The translations under genes were made by a program, and so were the position numbers. Of a stretch of 59,821 bases of DNA, positions 33,404 to 41,441 are shown piece after piece; positions within the stretch are counted from its first letter, which is position 1; each line of letters opens with the position of its first letter. The stretch is taken from assembly GCF_014174495.1 (NCBI RefSeq), contig NZ_JACJHR010000055.1:1-59821 (forward strand). Reading direction: 5' to 3'. Origin of the DNA: Amycolatopsis echigonensis (GTDB lineage Bacteria > Actinomycetota > Actinomycetes > Mycobacteriales > Pseudonocardiaceae). The notes beneath the pieces were generated by a model. The model worked only from the letters and a program-made list of their open reading frames with translations, did not search any database and was not told where the DNA came from.

Positions 33404-34007
33404 GCTCGTTTTCCTCCCCCATCGGCACGCTCGGGTGCACCGCCAGCACCACGCGGTGCACGCGGCCGTTCTCGGCTTTCTCGTCGTGGTATTTCCCCAC
33501 CAGCGTGGTCACGGCCGTCGCCAGTTCCTCCGCGAACGCGGCCCGGTCGGCAGCCGAAGCGAACCGCACCTCGCCGTCGAGCGCGAAGGTGGCCACGCGC
33601 TTCTTCGCTTTCGCCGCACCGGTGATCAGGATTCCGACGTCGCGCACCAGCCGTCCGGCGACGGCCAGCAGCCACCGCGCCGACAACCGGTCCGGCGACT
33701 GCGCCGGGTCGGGCTGCACAGCCGCGAGCGCGGACGGCGAAATCACGTACGACGCCGCGGTCGCCCGCATCATCCGCTCGGTGACGTTGCCCTTGCGCCG
33801 CTCTTCCACCAGCTCCACGAGCCCGTGCTTTTCCAGCGCGCGCAGGTGGTAGTTGACCTTCTGCCGGGGCAGGTCGACGCGGGCGGCCAGCATGGTCGCC
33901 GAGGCCGGCTGGGCCAGTTCGGCCAGCAGCCGGGCGCGGACCGGATCCAGCGACACCTCGGCCGCGGCCGCGTCCTCGATCACCGCAACGGGAAACATGG
34001 GTCCCAT
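33396..34007 (-). CDS. ArsR-type winged-helix transcriptional regulator
   Basis: A 203-residue regulator. The wHTH covers about residues 20-85: VRARLLAELAQPASATMLAA, then VDLPRQKVNYHLRALEKHG (recognition helix) and LVELVEERRKGNV (wing). A C-terminal region follows with an ATFALDGEVRFASAADRAAF segment, unlike minimal metal-sensing ArsR proteins, and no metal-binding Cys pair, so a small organic ligand is more likely. Translationally coupled to the SRPBCC gene downstream (8-base overlap). A TTGACA box on its strand overlaps the stop of the alpha/beta hydrolase gene upstream. An alternative start at 33998 removes three residues. Confidence 0.85.
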   Translation of the reverse strand: MGPMFPVAVIEDAAAAEVSLDPVRARLLAELAQPASATMLAARVDLPRQKVNYHLRALEKHGLVELVEERRKGNVTERMMRATAASYVISPSALAAVQPDPAQSPDRLSARWLLAVAGRLVRDVGILITGAAKAKKRVATFALDGEVRFASAADRAAFAEELATAVTTLVGKYHDEKAENGRVHRVVLAVHPSVPMGEENEHG

Positions 34008-34029
34008 CGTGCGGTCTGAACACTCAGCT

Positions 34030-34035
34030 TGTCAA
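34030..34035 (-). promoter_or_regulatory. Putative -35 box for the arsR-SRPBCC pair
   Basis: TTGACA on the minus strand, overlapping the stop codon of the alpha/beta hydrolase gene, 23 bases before the regulator start. A CACGAT hexamer about 18 bases further on is a weak -10 candidate. If used, the transcript would be almost leaderless. Confidence 0.4.
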
Positions 34036-34925
34036 GACAGGTTTTCTTGTCGGTAGACCTCGTGCACCACCGAGGCGATCCGCGGGACGACCTGGGCGGC
34101 GGCCTCCAGCGGCACGACGTGCCCGACGCCGGGCAGCACGACGGCGTACCCCTGGGCCAGCCCGCGCACGAACTGCTCGACGTCGGCGGGCGCGACAATC
34201 CGGTCCCGCTCCCCGACGATCGCCGTCACCGGCAGGTCGCCGGCCAGCGACAACGCGGCCTCGCGCGCATAGGCGTCGAGTGCGGGCCGGAACTGCGCGA
34301 TGGTGTGCGGCCAGTTGCCGCGGATCATCTTCACGGTCAGCTCGACCAGGTCCGGATCGGGATCGTCGCCGAACAGCCACCAGCGCAGCCCGGCGCTCAC
34401 CGCGCGGCTCGTGTGCTCGCGGACCAGGCCGTAGAGCTTCGCGCCGAGCACCATTTCCAGGTCCTGCGCGAGCTTGCCGAGCGCGTTGGGCCAGGCCGCG
34501 GACGCCTCGGTGGCCAGCCGTCCGGACGACGTCGAGAGCAGGACCAGCCCGCCGGCGCGTGCGGCGAACAGCTCGGGATGCCGCTGGGTCAGCGACATGA
34601 CGGCGAGCCCGCCCATGTCGTGGCCGACGAGCACGACGCGGCCGTGCGGGACGGCCCGCTCGATCACCTCGGCAAGGTCGTCGGCGAGCTGGCCCATCGT
34701 CGCGGTGCCGCGCGCGGCCCGGCCGGATTCGCCGTGCCCGCGGTGGTCGTAGCTGACCACCGCGAGCGGATGCTCGACCGCGTCCGGCAGCACCGGGGCG
34801 ATCCGGCCCCAGCTGCGCTGGTCGAGCGCGTAGCCGTGCAGCAGCACGACGGTCACGGCCGCCGCCGGGTCGCCCCTGCGCACGAGGTGCAGGGGCGTGC
34901 CGTCGGCCAGCCGGAACCCGGGCAT
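34032..34925 (-). CDS. Alpha/beta hydrolase with Asp nucleophile elbow
   Basis: A 297-residue alpha/beta hydrolase. VVLLHGYALDQRSW forms the oxyanion-side HG motif. VVLVGHDMGGLAVM is the nucleophile elbow; the usual Ser is Asp103, as in epoxide hydrolases and haloalkane dehalogenases. I re-read the codon as GAC. VTAIVGERDRIV carries the acid residue and LPGVGHVVPLE the catalytic His. A cap domain spans about residues 130-215. The ATG shares a base with the stop of the M20 peptidase gene (TGATG), so the two enzymes are co-translated. An epoxide-hydrolase-like or other ester-intermediate reaction is likely; the substrate is unknown. Confidence 0.85.
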   Translation of the reverse strand: MPGFRLADGTPLHLVRRGDPAAAVTVVLLHGYALDQRSWGRIAPVLPDAVEHPLAVVSYDHRGHGESGRAARGTATMGQLADDLAEVIERAVPHGRVVLVGHDMGGLAVMSLTQRHPELFAARAGGLVLLSTSSGRLATEASAAWPNALGKLAQDLEMVLGAKLYGLVREHTSRAVSAGLRWWLFGDDPDPDLVELTVKMIRGNWPHTIAQFRPALDAYAREAALSLAGDLPVTAIVGERDRIVAPADVEQFVRGLAQGYAVVLPGVGHVVPLEAAAQVVPRIASVVHEVYRQENLS

Positions 34926-36247
34926 CAGGACGAGCGGAGGAACCGGTCCAGCACGCGGACGCCGAACTTCAGCGCCTCCACCGGGACGCGCTCGTCCACA
35001 CCGTGGAACAGACCGGAGAAGTCGAGGTCGGCGGGCAGTTTCAGCGGTGCGAAGCCGAAGTTGCGGATGCCGAGCTGCTGGAACGACTTCGCGTCGGTGC
35101 CGCCGGAGAGCATGTACGGCAGGGTGCGGGCGCCCGGGTCTTCGGCGAGCACCGCGGCGGTCATCGCGTCGACGAGCGCGCCGTCGAACGTCGTCTCGAC
35201 CGGCGGCAGCTCCATCCACTCCTTCTCGATGTCCGGGCCGAGCAGCTCGTCCAGCTCGCGGTCGAAGGCCTCGATCCGGCCCGGCAGGATCCGGCAGTCG
35301 ACCGCCGCCTCGGCCACCGACGGGATCACGTTCGACTTGTAGCCCGCGGTGAGCATCGTCGGGTTCGCGGTGTCGCGCAGGGTCGCGCCGATCATCCGGG
35401 AGATGTTGCCCAGCTTGGCGACCGCGCCCTCGAGATCGTCCTCGGGGAAGTCCCAGCCGGTGATCTCGGTGACGCCGGCGAGGAACTCGCGCACGGAATC
35501 GGTCAGCACCAACGGGAACTGGTGCTGACCGAGCTTCGCCACCGCTTCGGACAGCTTCGTGACCGCGTTGTCGCGGTGGATCATCGAACCGTGGCCCGCC
35601 GTGCCGCGCACGCGCAGCTTCATCCAGCGGATGCCCTTCTCGGCCGTCTCGATCACGTACGCGCGGACGTTGTCCTTCAACGTGATCGAGAAGCCGCCGA
35701 CCTCGCTGATCGCCTCGGTGACGCCCTCGAACAGCTCCGGCCGGTTCTCGACCAGCCACTGCGCGCCGTACTTGCCGCCCGCTTCCTCGTCGGCGACGAA
35801 CAGGAACACCAGATCGCGCGGCGGCACGATATTGTTGATCTTGTAGTGCCGCGCCAGCGCCAGCGTCATGCCGACCATGTCCTTCATGTCGACCGCGCCG
35901 CGGCCCCACACGTACCCGTCCTGGACCGCGCCCGAGAACGGGTGCACCGACCATTCGGCCGGATCGGCGGGGACGACGTCGAGGTGGCCGTGGATCAGCA
36001 GCGCGCCCCGGCTCGGATCCGCGCCAGGCAGCCGCACGACGACGTTGTGCCGGTCCTTGCCGCCGGACTCGACATACGTGATCTCGTACCCGGCGTCGGT
36101 CAGCTTCTCCGCGACGTACTCGGCCGCGACCCGCTCGCCCACGAGGGTTTCGGGGTCGCCGGTATTGGTGGTGTCGATGCGGATCAGCTCGCTGGTAAGC
36201 GTGACAGCCTCGTCCGCGGCGGCGTCGATCAAGTTCGGTTGGGTCAC
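34925..36247 (-). CDS. M20/M25/M40 family metallopeptidase
   Basis: A 440-residue di-zinc hydrolase paralogous to the one at 823-2127. LLIHGHLDVVPADP bears the first metal His and catalytic Asp, YVWGRGAVDMKDMVG the bridging Asp, and FVADEEAGGKYGAQWLVEN the general-base Glu. The lid domain and the terminal SGGTDAKSFQQLG region are intact. The start is a GTG at 36247 with a weak AGGA-type ribosome site. The downstream alpha/beta hydrolase gene is coupled by TGATG. Members cleave acyl-amino acids or dipeptides in the cytoplasm. The 419-base gap upstream separates it from the divergent carnitine locus, which gives no direct link between them. Confidence 0.9.
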   Translation of the reverse strand: MTQPNLIDAAADEAVTLTSELIRIDTTNTGDPETLVGERVAAEYVAEKLTDAGYEITYVESGGKDRHNVVVRLPGADPSRGALLIHGHLDVVPADPAEWSVHPFSGAVQDGYVWGRGAVDMKDMVGMTLALARHYKINNIVPPRDLVFLFVADEEAGGKYGAQWLVENRPELFEGVTEAISEVGGFSITLKDNVRAYVIETAEKGIRWMKLRVRGTAGHGSMIHRDNAVTKLSEAVAKLGQHQFPLVLTDSVREFLAGVTEITGWDFPEDDLEGAVAKLGNISRMIGATLRDTANPTMLTAGYKSNVIPSVAEAAVDCRILPGRIEAFDRELDELLGPDIEKEWMELPPVETTFDGALVDAMTAAVLAEDPGARTLPYMLSGGTDAKSFQQLGIRNFGFAPLKLPADLDFSGLFHGVDERVPVEALKFGVRVLDRFLRSS

Positions 36248-36433
36248 CGGCCATTCCTATCATCCGGCGCGCCACGACGCCGTCGTCCCGGCGAGTGGAA
36301 CCGAGCACCTGGGCGCGGCGGCCCGAAGTCCGCGGGGACCCCCTCACGGACCACAGCCGCTCAACCGCAACCGATGCGCCCAACAATCGAGGCACCCACC
36401 CCCTCCCCCGCACCCCGATACGAAGCCGCCCTG

Positions 36434-36490
36434 CGGTCGCCGGGTGCTTGTCAAGGCATCTTTCCCGCCTTGACAAGCACCCGGCGACCG
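36434..36490. repeat. Perfect 24-bp inverted repeat
   Basis: Two 24-base arms (36434-36457 and 36467-36490, inner part TGCTTGTCAAGGC/GCCTTGACAAGCA) are exact complements around a 9-base loop ATCTTTCCC. The structure would be a very stable hairpin, 177 bases before the regulator start. Possibly a mobile or dispersed intergenic element, or a bidirectional transcription barrier between the two divergent units. Confidence 0.7.
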
Positions 36491-36569
36491 TCAGCACAAT
36501 CAGGCTTCGGGGTGCCCCACCGCACGAGAACACCCGACCGCACCGACTGATCCGCCAGTCAAACCAAGA

Positions 36570-36645
36570 TCGCAACTCCTTGACACACAACGATTCTCCG
36601 AAACCGTTACACCCCGACCCCCACAACAGTTGCGATTTTCGCAAC
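36570..36645 (+). promoter_or_regulatory. Promoter and operator of the carnitine operon
   Basis: TTGACA (36580-36585) is a good -35 box; the -10 is unclear (GTTACA at 36606-36611 is one option with long spacing). GTTGCGATTTTCGCAAC (36629-36645) is a perfect 7-base inverted repeat with a TTT centre, 21 bases before the regulator start, and TCGCAAC recurs alone at 36570-36576. The repeated TCGCAAC word on both sides of the promoter is a strong candidate for autoregulation by the adjacent regulator. Confidence 0.55.
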
Positions 36646-36666
36646 ACCGGGTTAGCGTCTCCGGCC

Positions 36667-37527
36667 ATGGACGAGACGGAGCAGCTGAGGGAGCGGGTGC
36701 GGCAGCTGATCCAGTCCATGCCCGGCGCGCAGCGGGAGTTCGCCGCCGCCATCGGGCTCGACCAGACGAAGCTCTCGAAGGCCCTCAACGGCACCCGCCG
36801 GTTTTCGCCGCACGAGCTGGTCCGCGTCGCGGAGTACTCGGGCGTCACGGTGAACTGGCTGCTCAACGGCAGCGACGACGCCAAAACCGTCACCGCGGTC
36901 CCGGCCCCCGCGGCGGGGACCGCGAGCGATCCCGACGACCTTGCCCATTCCGAGCCGCGGCGGCGGATCCTCGAGACCGCGTGGCAGCTCATCGCGGAGC
37001 GCGGCTACCACCGGGTGCGCATCGCCGACATCGCGCAGGCGTGCGGCACCAGCACCGCGGCCATCCACTACCACTTCCCCACCAAAACCGAAGTCCTCGA
37101 CGAAGCGTTGCGGCGCAATGTGAAGCTCGCCTTCGACCGGCAGGTCGCCGAGCTGCACGCGGTGCCCGGCGCGCACGACCGGCTGCTGAAGCTGGTCGAA
37201 CTCCAGCTGCCCACCGAGGGCCTGCTGCGCGCCGAATGGTCGGTGTGGCTGCAGGTCTGGAACGAGGTCGCGCTCGACCCGCGGCTGCGTTCGCTCTACA
37301 CCGATTCCTACGACCGCTGGTACCAGACCATTCTCATGACCATCCGCACCGGCCAGGAGCAGGGCGTGTTCCGCCTGGCCGACCCCGAGGCCGCCACCGC
37401 CCAGCTCACCGCGCTGATCGACGGCCTCGGCATCCAGGTGCTGACCGGGCGGCCCGGCAGCACGGTGGGCGCGATGCGCGCGCACCTGCACGACTTCATC
37501 GACCGCTCGATCGTCCAAGGAGCCTGA
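36667..37527 (+). CDS. Regulator fusing an XRE-type HTH to a TetR domain
   Basis: A 286-residue protein with two DNA-binding domains. Residues about 5-70 are an XRE/Cro-like HTH: REFAAAIGLDQTKLSKALNG (recognition helix), then LVRVAEYSGVTVNWLLNG. A Pro/Ala linker (75-97) leads to a complete TetR HTH (about 98-145: ILETAWQLIAERGYHRVRIA, then CGTSTAAIHYHFPTKTEVLD) and a TetR ligand domain (about 150-286). Its stop overlaps the start of the beta-keto acid cleavage enzyme by one base (TGATG), so it is the first gene of the operon and probably its ligand-responsive regulator. Known carnitine regulators in Pseudomonas are AraC-type, so this is different. The ATG at 36667 is the only suitable start. 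Confidence 0.85.
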   Translation: MDETEQLRERVRQLIQSMPGAQREFAAAIGLDQTKLSKALNGTRRFSPHELVRVAEYSGVTVNWLLNGSDDAKTVTAVPAPAAGTASDPDDLAHSEPRRRILETAWQLIAERGYHRVRIADIAQACGTSTAAIHYHFPTKTEVLDEALRRNVKLAFDRQVAELHAVPGAHDRLLKLVELQLPTEGLLRAEWSVWLQVWNEVALDPRLRSLYTDSYDRWYQTILMTIRTGQEQGVFRLADPEAATAQLTALIDGLGIQVLTGRPGSTVGAMRAHLHDFIDRSIVQGA

Positions 37528-38420
37528 TGAACCACGAGGTCATCGTCACCTGCGCGCTCACCGGCGCGGGGGACACCACCCGCCGGAGCCCGCACGTTCC
37601 GGTCAGCCCGGCGCAGATCGCCGAGAGCGCCATCGAAGCCGCCCACGCCGGCGCGGCCGTGGTGCACATCCACGTGCGCGAGCCCGAAACCGGTGCCCCG
37701 TCGCGGGACGTCGCGCTGTACCGCGAGGCGGTCCGGCTGGTCAAAGAGTCCGGTGTGGACGTTGTCGTCAACCTCACCGCGGGCATGGGCGGCGACCTCG
37801 TCATCGACGCCGAGGACCCGCTCAAGCCGGTCGACGGCACCGACCTGGTCAACGCGCACGACCGGCTCCCGCACGTCGAAGAACTGCTGCCGGACATCTG
37901 CACGCTCGACTGCGGTTCGCTGAACTTCGGCGAGGGCAACCAGCTGTACGTGTCCACTCCGGACATGCTGCGCACCGGCGCGAAACGCATCCAGGAGCTG
38001 GGCGTGAAGCCCGAACTGGAGATCTTCGACACCGGCAATCTCTGGTTCGCCACGAAAATGGTCGAAGAGGGCCTGATCGACCCGCCGCCGCTGTTCCAGC
38101 TGTGCATGGGCATCCCGTACGGCGCGCCGCCGGATCCCGGGCTGCTGCAGGCGATGGTGCACCTGCTGCCGGAAGGCGCACAGTGGGCGTCGTTCGCCAT
38201 CGGACGCGACCAGATGCCGTGGGTCGCGCAGTCGGTGCTGCTGGGCGGGCACGTCCGCGTCGGACTGGAGGACAACCTCTACCTGGCGCGCGGGGTCAAG
38301 GCCACCAACGGCCAGCTCGTGGAGCGCGCGGTGGACATCGTGCAGAAGCTCGGCGCGGACATCGCCAGCCCGGACCGGGCGCGCGAAATCCTGGGGCTGA
38401 AGGAGCGCGTCAATGCCTGA
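37527..38420 (+). CDS. cdhC: Beta-keto acid cleavage enzyme (dehydrocarnitine cleavage)
   Basis: A 297-residue BKACE-family enzyme (formerly DUF849). VVHIHVREPETGAPSRD near residue 45 holds the H-x-H zinc pair. VNLTAGMGGD and GTDLVNAHDRLPHVEELLPD are family motifs, and LQAMVHLLPEGAQWASFAIG and VRVGLEDNLYLARG are strongly conserved, with GxEDN near the C-terminus. BKACEs condense a beta-keto acid with acetyl-CoA and cleave it; in carnitine degradation the reaction is 3-dehydrocarnitine plus acetyl-CoA to betainyl-CoA plus acetoacetate. The 8-base overlap with the carnitine dehydrogenase gene and the thioesterase next to it support that substrate over others such as 3-keto-5-aminohexanoate. Confidence 0.88.
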   Translation: MNHEVIVTCALTGAGDTTRRSPHVPVSPAQIAESAIEAAHAGAAVVHIHVREPETGAPSRDVALYREAVRLVKESGVDVVVNLTAGMGGDLVIDAEDPLKPVDGTDLVNAHDRLPHVEELLPDICTLDCGSLNFGEGNQLYVSTPDMLRTGAKRIQELGVKPELEIFDTGNLWFATKMVEEGLIDPPPLFQLCMGIPYGAPPDPGLLQAMVHLLPEGAQWASFAIGRDQMPWVAQSVLLGGHVRVGLEDNLYLARGVKATNGQLVERAVDIVQKLGADIASPDRAREILGLKERVNA

Positions 38421-39357
38421 CGAATCCACTGTGGACACGGTCGCCTGCATCGGAGCCGGAGTCATCGGCGGCGGCTGGGTCGCGCATTTCCTCGCCCAGG
38501 GCTTCGACGTCCGGGCCTGGGACCCCGCACCGGACGCCGCGGAAAAGCTGGCAAGGCTCGTCGACGCGGCCTGGCCCGCGCTCACCGAACTAGGCCTCAA
38601 ACCGGGCGCGAGCCGCGACCGGCTCACCGTCACCGCGACGCTCGCGGAAGCCGTCGACGGCGTGGGCTTCGTACAGGAAAGCGCGCCGGAAGACCTGTCC
38701 CTCAAGCAGAAACTGCTCGCCGACATCGATGCGGTGACCGCGCCCGACGTCGTGATCGCCTCGTCCACTTCCGGCTACGGCATGACCGAAATGCAGGTCG
38801 CCGCGAAGACGCCGGAACGGCTCGTGGTCGGGCATCCGTTCAACCCGCCGTACCTGATTCCGCTCGTCGAGGTCGTGGGCGGGAAGCTCAGCGCGCCGTG
38901 GGCGGTCGAGCGGGCCGCCGCGTTCTACCGGCGCGTGGGCAAGTCCGTGATCACGATGGACCGCGAGGTGCCCGGCTTCATCGCGAACCGGCTCCAGGAA
39001 GCGCTGTGGCGCGAAGCCCTGCACATGGTCGCGAACGGCGAGGCGACGGTCGAGCAGATCGACCTCGCGATCACCGACGGACCCGGCCTCCGTTGGCCGG
39101 TACAGGGCCCGATGCTCACCTTCCACCTCGCCGGCGGCGAGGGCGGCATGGCGCACATGCTGGACCACTTCGGACCGTCGCTGAAGTCGCCGTGGACGCG
39201 GCTCGATGCGCCGGAACTCACCAAGGAGCTGCGCGACGCCGTGGTCGCCGGTTGCGACGAGGAGGCGGACGGGCGGACCATCGCCGACCTGATCGCCGAA
39301 CGCGACCGGGCGGTCATCGCGATCCAGCGCGCGGTCGGGCAGGCCCGTCGTGGCTGA
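38413..39357 (+). CDS. lcdH: L-carnitine dehydrogenase
   Basis: A 314-residue enzyme of the 3-hydroxyacyl-CoA dehydrogenase-like family. CIGAGVIGGGWVAHFLAQG is the NAD Rossmann motif, FVQESAPEDLSLKQKL and ASSTSGYGMTEMQ are active-site segments, and HPFNPPYLIPLVEVVGG contains the catalytic His. FIANRLQEALWREALHM opens the C-terminal domain. The length matches the short-type carnitine dehydrogenases (about 315 residues); long forms carry a fused thioesterase, which is here the separate, overlapping next gene. It oxidises L-carnitine to 3-dehydrocarnitine with NAD. It overlaps both neighbours by 8 bases. A generic hydroxyacyl dehydrogenase is the alternative, made unlikely by the context. Confidence 0.88.
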   Translation: MPDESTVDTVACIGAGVIGGGWVAHFLAQGFDVRAWDPAPDAAEKLARLVDAAWPALTELGLKPGASRDRLTVTATLAEAVDGVGFVQESAPEDLSLKQKLLADIDAVTAPDVVIASSTSGYGMTEMQVAAKTPERLVVGHPFNPPYLIPLVEVVGGKLSAPWAVERAAAFYRRVGKSVITMDREVPGFIANRLQEALWREALHMVANGEATVEQIDLAITDGPGLRWPVQGPMLTFHLAGGEGGMAHMLDHFGPSLKSPWTRLDAPELTKELRDAVVAGCDEEADGRTIADLIAERDRAVIAIQRAVGQARRG

Positions 39358-39775
39358 GTACCGCGACCGGGTCCGTCCGGAGTGGATCGACTACAACGGC
39401 CACCTCTCCGAGCCCTACTACGTGCTCGTCTTCGGCGACGCGACCACCGCGCTGATGGACATCGTCGGCCTCGGCCCCGGCTACCGCGAAAGAACCGGGG
39501 CGTCGCTGTACACAGTGGAGGCTCACGTGCGGTACCTGCGCGAAGTCGGCGCGGACGCCGAACTCGAGGTGACGACCTCCGTGTTGTCAGTCGGCGCGAA
39601 AAAAGTGCGGCTGTGCCACGAGATGCGGGTCGGCGGCGAACTCGTCGCCACCGAAGAGCTGCTGTGCCTGCACGTTTCCGGGGGCCGCGCGACGCCGTTC
39701 CCCGCCGAAATCGCCACCGCGCTCGAGACGCATCTCGCCCCGGTCCCGGACTACGCGGGACGTGCCATCGCCTGA
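39350..39775 (+). CDS. cdhB: Betainyl-CoA thioesterase (hot-dog fold)
   Basis: A 141-residue hot-dog-fold thioesterase. VRPEWIDYNGHLSEPYYVLV carries the conserved Asp-Tyr-x-Gly-His active-site stretch of the 4HBT/YbgC-like group, and YTVEAHVRYLREV is the central strand pair. In long-type carnitine dehydrogenases the same domain is the C-terminal half, and CdhB in Pseudomonas hydrolyses betainyl-CoA to glycine betaine and CoA. The GTG start overlaps the carnitine dehydrogenase stop by 8 bases (GTGGCTGA). It is the last enzyme gene before a hairpin that separates the catabolic part from the transporter part of the cluster. Confidence 0.83.
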   Translation: MAEYRDRVRPEWIDYNGHLSEPYYVLVFGDATTALMDIVGLGPGYRERTGASLYTVEAHVRYLREVGADAELEVTTSVLSVGAKKVRLCHEMRVGGELVATEELLCLHVSGGRATPFPAEIATALETHLAPVPDYAGRAIA

Positions 39776-39791
39776 TCCCTCCCCTCCCCCC

Positions 39792-39831
39792 GTGAGCGGC
39801 GATCCCGGTTCGCGCCGGGATCGCCGCTCAC
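39792..39831 (+). terminator. 17-bp perfect hairpin between thioesterase and transporter genes
   Basis: GTGAGCGGCGATCCCGG (39792-39808) and its exact complement (39815-39831) form a stem with a 6-base loop. It is in the middle of an otherwise tightly packed operon, with no T-run. It could be a partial terminator that lowers transporter expression, or an RNA-stabilising element for the catabolic genes upstream. Confidence 0.55.
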
Positions 39832-39848
39832 CCACCCGAAAGTCACCC

Positions 39849-41441
39849 ATGGAAGCCCGATGTAAACCGACCAACGTCTCCCGCCGCCGATTCCTGACCA
39901 CCGCGCTCGCCGGCGCCGCGCTCGCCGGCACCGCTCCCCTTCTGGCCGCCTGCGGCCCCACGGTCGCCGCGGCCGTGCCCTCCGGCCCGCCCAAGCGAGG
40001 CGGCGCCCTCCGGGTCGGAGTCACCGGCGGCGGAGCGTCGGACACGCTCGACCCGCACATCCCCGCCACGAACCCGGACATCGCCCGGGTGCTCAACCTC
40101 TACGAACCGCTGCTGATGCGCGATCACGACTACCGGCTCCAGATGCTGGTGGCCGAATCGCTGAAGTCCTCGCCGGACGCGCGCACCTGGACCGCCGTGC
40201 TGCGGTCGGGCATCCGCTTCCACGACGGCCGCCCGGTGACCCCGGCCGACGTCGTCGCGACCTTCCGCCGGATCACCGACCCGAAGGCCCCGAAGAGCGG
40301 CGCGGCCGGGCTGACCATGCTCGGCGAGGTCGTCGCCACCGGCGACCGGACCGTCGAATTCCGGCTCACCACCCCGAATTCCGGCTTCGACGACCTGCTC
40401 GGGCAGTACAGCCTCGGCATCGTCCCCGCCGACTTCGACGTCAAGCGCCCGATCGGCACCGGACCGTTCAAGGCCGACACGTTCACCGCCGGCCTGCAGA
40501 GCACCTTCGTGCGCAACGAGCACTACTGGCGCCCGGGCGAGCCGTACCTGGACCGGTTGTCGCTCATCAACTTCTCCGACGACGACGCCCGGATCAACGC
40601 CTTGCTCTCGTCTCAAGTGGACGCGATCGACCAGGTCCCCGTGGCCCTCGTGGACGTGCTCCGCAGCGATCCGCGGGTCCAGGTGCTGCGATCGGAAACC
40701 GGGACCTGGCTGCCGTTCACCATGCGGGTCGACCGGCCGCCGTTCAACGACGTCCGGGTGCGCCAGGCGCTGCGCCTGGTGGTCGACCGCGAGCAGATGA
40801 TCAACCAGGTGCTCAGCGGGCAGGGCCGGGTCGGCAACGACCTGTACGCGCCGTTCGACCCGGCGTACGACCGGCAGCTGCCGCAACGGAAGCAGAACAT
40901 CGCCGAGGCGAAACGGCTGCTCGCCGAAGCGGGCAAGCCGAACCTCGACATCGAGCTGGTCACCGCGCCGATCCAGGCCGGTGCGGTCGAGGCCGCGCAG
41001 GTGTTCCAGCAGCAGGCCAAGGCCGCCGGCGTGAACGTGCGGATCCGGAAGGTCGACACCACCACGTTCTACGGCGAGAACTACCTGTCCTGGGATTTCG
41101 CGCAGGACTTCTGGTACACGCGCAACTACCTGCCGCAGGTCGCGGCCGGCGCGCTGCCGAAAGCTCCGTACAACGAAACCCATTGGAACGACCCGGAATT
41201 CACCGACCTCGTCACTCGGGCGAGCGAGACCATGGACGCGAAGGAGCGCACGGATCTGATTCACCGGGCGCAGCGGATCGAGTACGAACGCGGCGGGCTG
41301 ATCGTCTGGGGGTTCGTCGACCAGGTCGACGCCTACCAGTCCTATGTGGCCGGACTCGTGCCGGACCGGACCGGGATCTCGTTGTCGGGCTACCAGTTCC
41401 GCCAGGTCTGGCTCGGCACGGCGGAAGGAGGCACGGCATGA
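39849..41441 (+). CDS. ABC transporter substrate-binding protein (family 5, Opp/Dpp-type), Tat lipoprotein
   Basis: A 530-residue extracytoplasmic binding protein. NVSRRRFLTTALAGAAL is a twin-arginine motif and LLAACGP a lipobox, so it is exported by Tat and lipidated. The mature part follows the SBP family 5 pattern: PKRGGALRVGVTGG, TLDPHIPATNPDIARVLNLY, FHDGRPVTPADVVATFRRIT and RQALRLVVDREQMI. Family 5 proteins bind peptides, nickel chelates, opines or other organic solutes. With the carnitine enzymes immediately upstream, a carnitine derivative or a quaternary-amine conjugate is a reasonable guess. The ATG at 39849 was chosen at the start of the Tat signal. Its stop overlaps the first permease gene (ATGA). 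Confidence 0.9.
   Translation: MEARCKPTNVSRRRFLTTALAGAALAGTAPLLAACGPTVAAAVPSGPPKRGGALRVGVTGGGASDTLDPHIPATNPDIARVLNLYEPLLMRDHDYRLQMLVAESLKSSPDARTWTAVLRSGIRFHDGRPVTPADVVATFRRITDPKAPKSGAAGLTMLGEVVATGDRTVEFRLTTPNSGFDDLLGQYSLGIVPADFDVKRPIGTGPFKADTFTAGLQSTFVRNEHYWRPGEPYLDRLSLINFSDDDARINALLSSQVDAIDQVPVALVDVLRSDPRVQVLRSETGTWLPFTMRVDRPPFNDVRVRQALRLVVDREQMINQVLSGQGRVGNDLYAPFDPAYDRQLPQRKQNIAEAKRLLAEAGKPNLDIELVTAPIQAGAVEAAQVFQQQAKAAGVNVRIRKVDTTTFYGENYLSWDFAQDFWYTRNYLPQVAAGALPKAPYNETHWNDPEFTDLVTRASETMDAKERTDLIHRAQRIEYERGGLIVWGFVDQVDAYQSYVAGLVPDRTGISLSGYQFRQVWLGTAEGGTA

Larger units (their letters stand above)
36248..36666. other. Intergenic region ahead of the carnitine locus
   Basis: A 419-base gap between the divergent M20 peptidase gene and the dual-domain regulator gene. 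It holds a very strong 24-base inverted repeat (36434-36490), a TTGACA box (36580-36585), an isolated TCGCAAC half-site (36570-36576) and a perfect GTTGCGA/TCGCAAC palindrome (36629-36645). No convincing coding sequence is seen. Confidence 0.6.
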
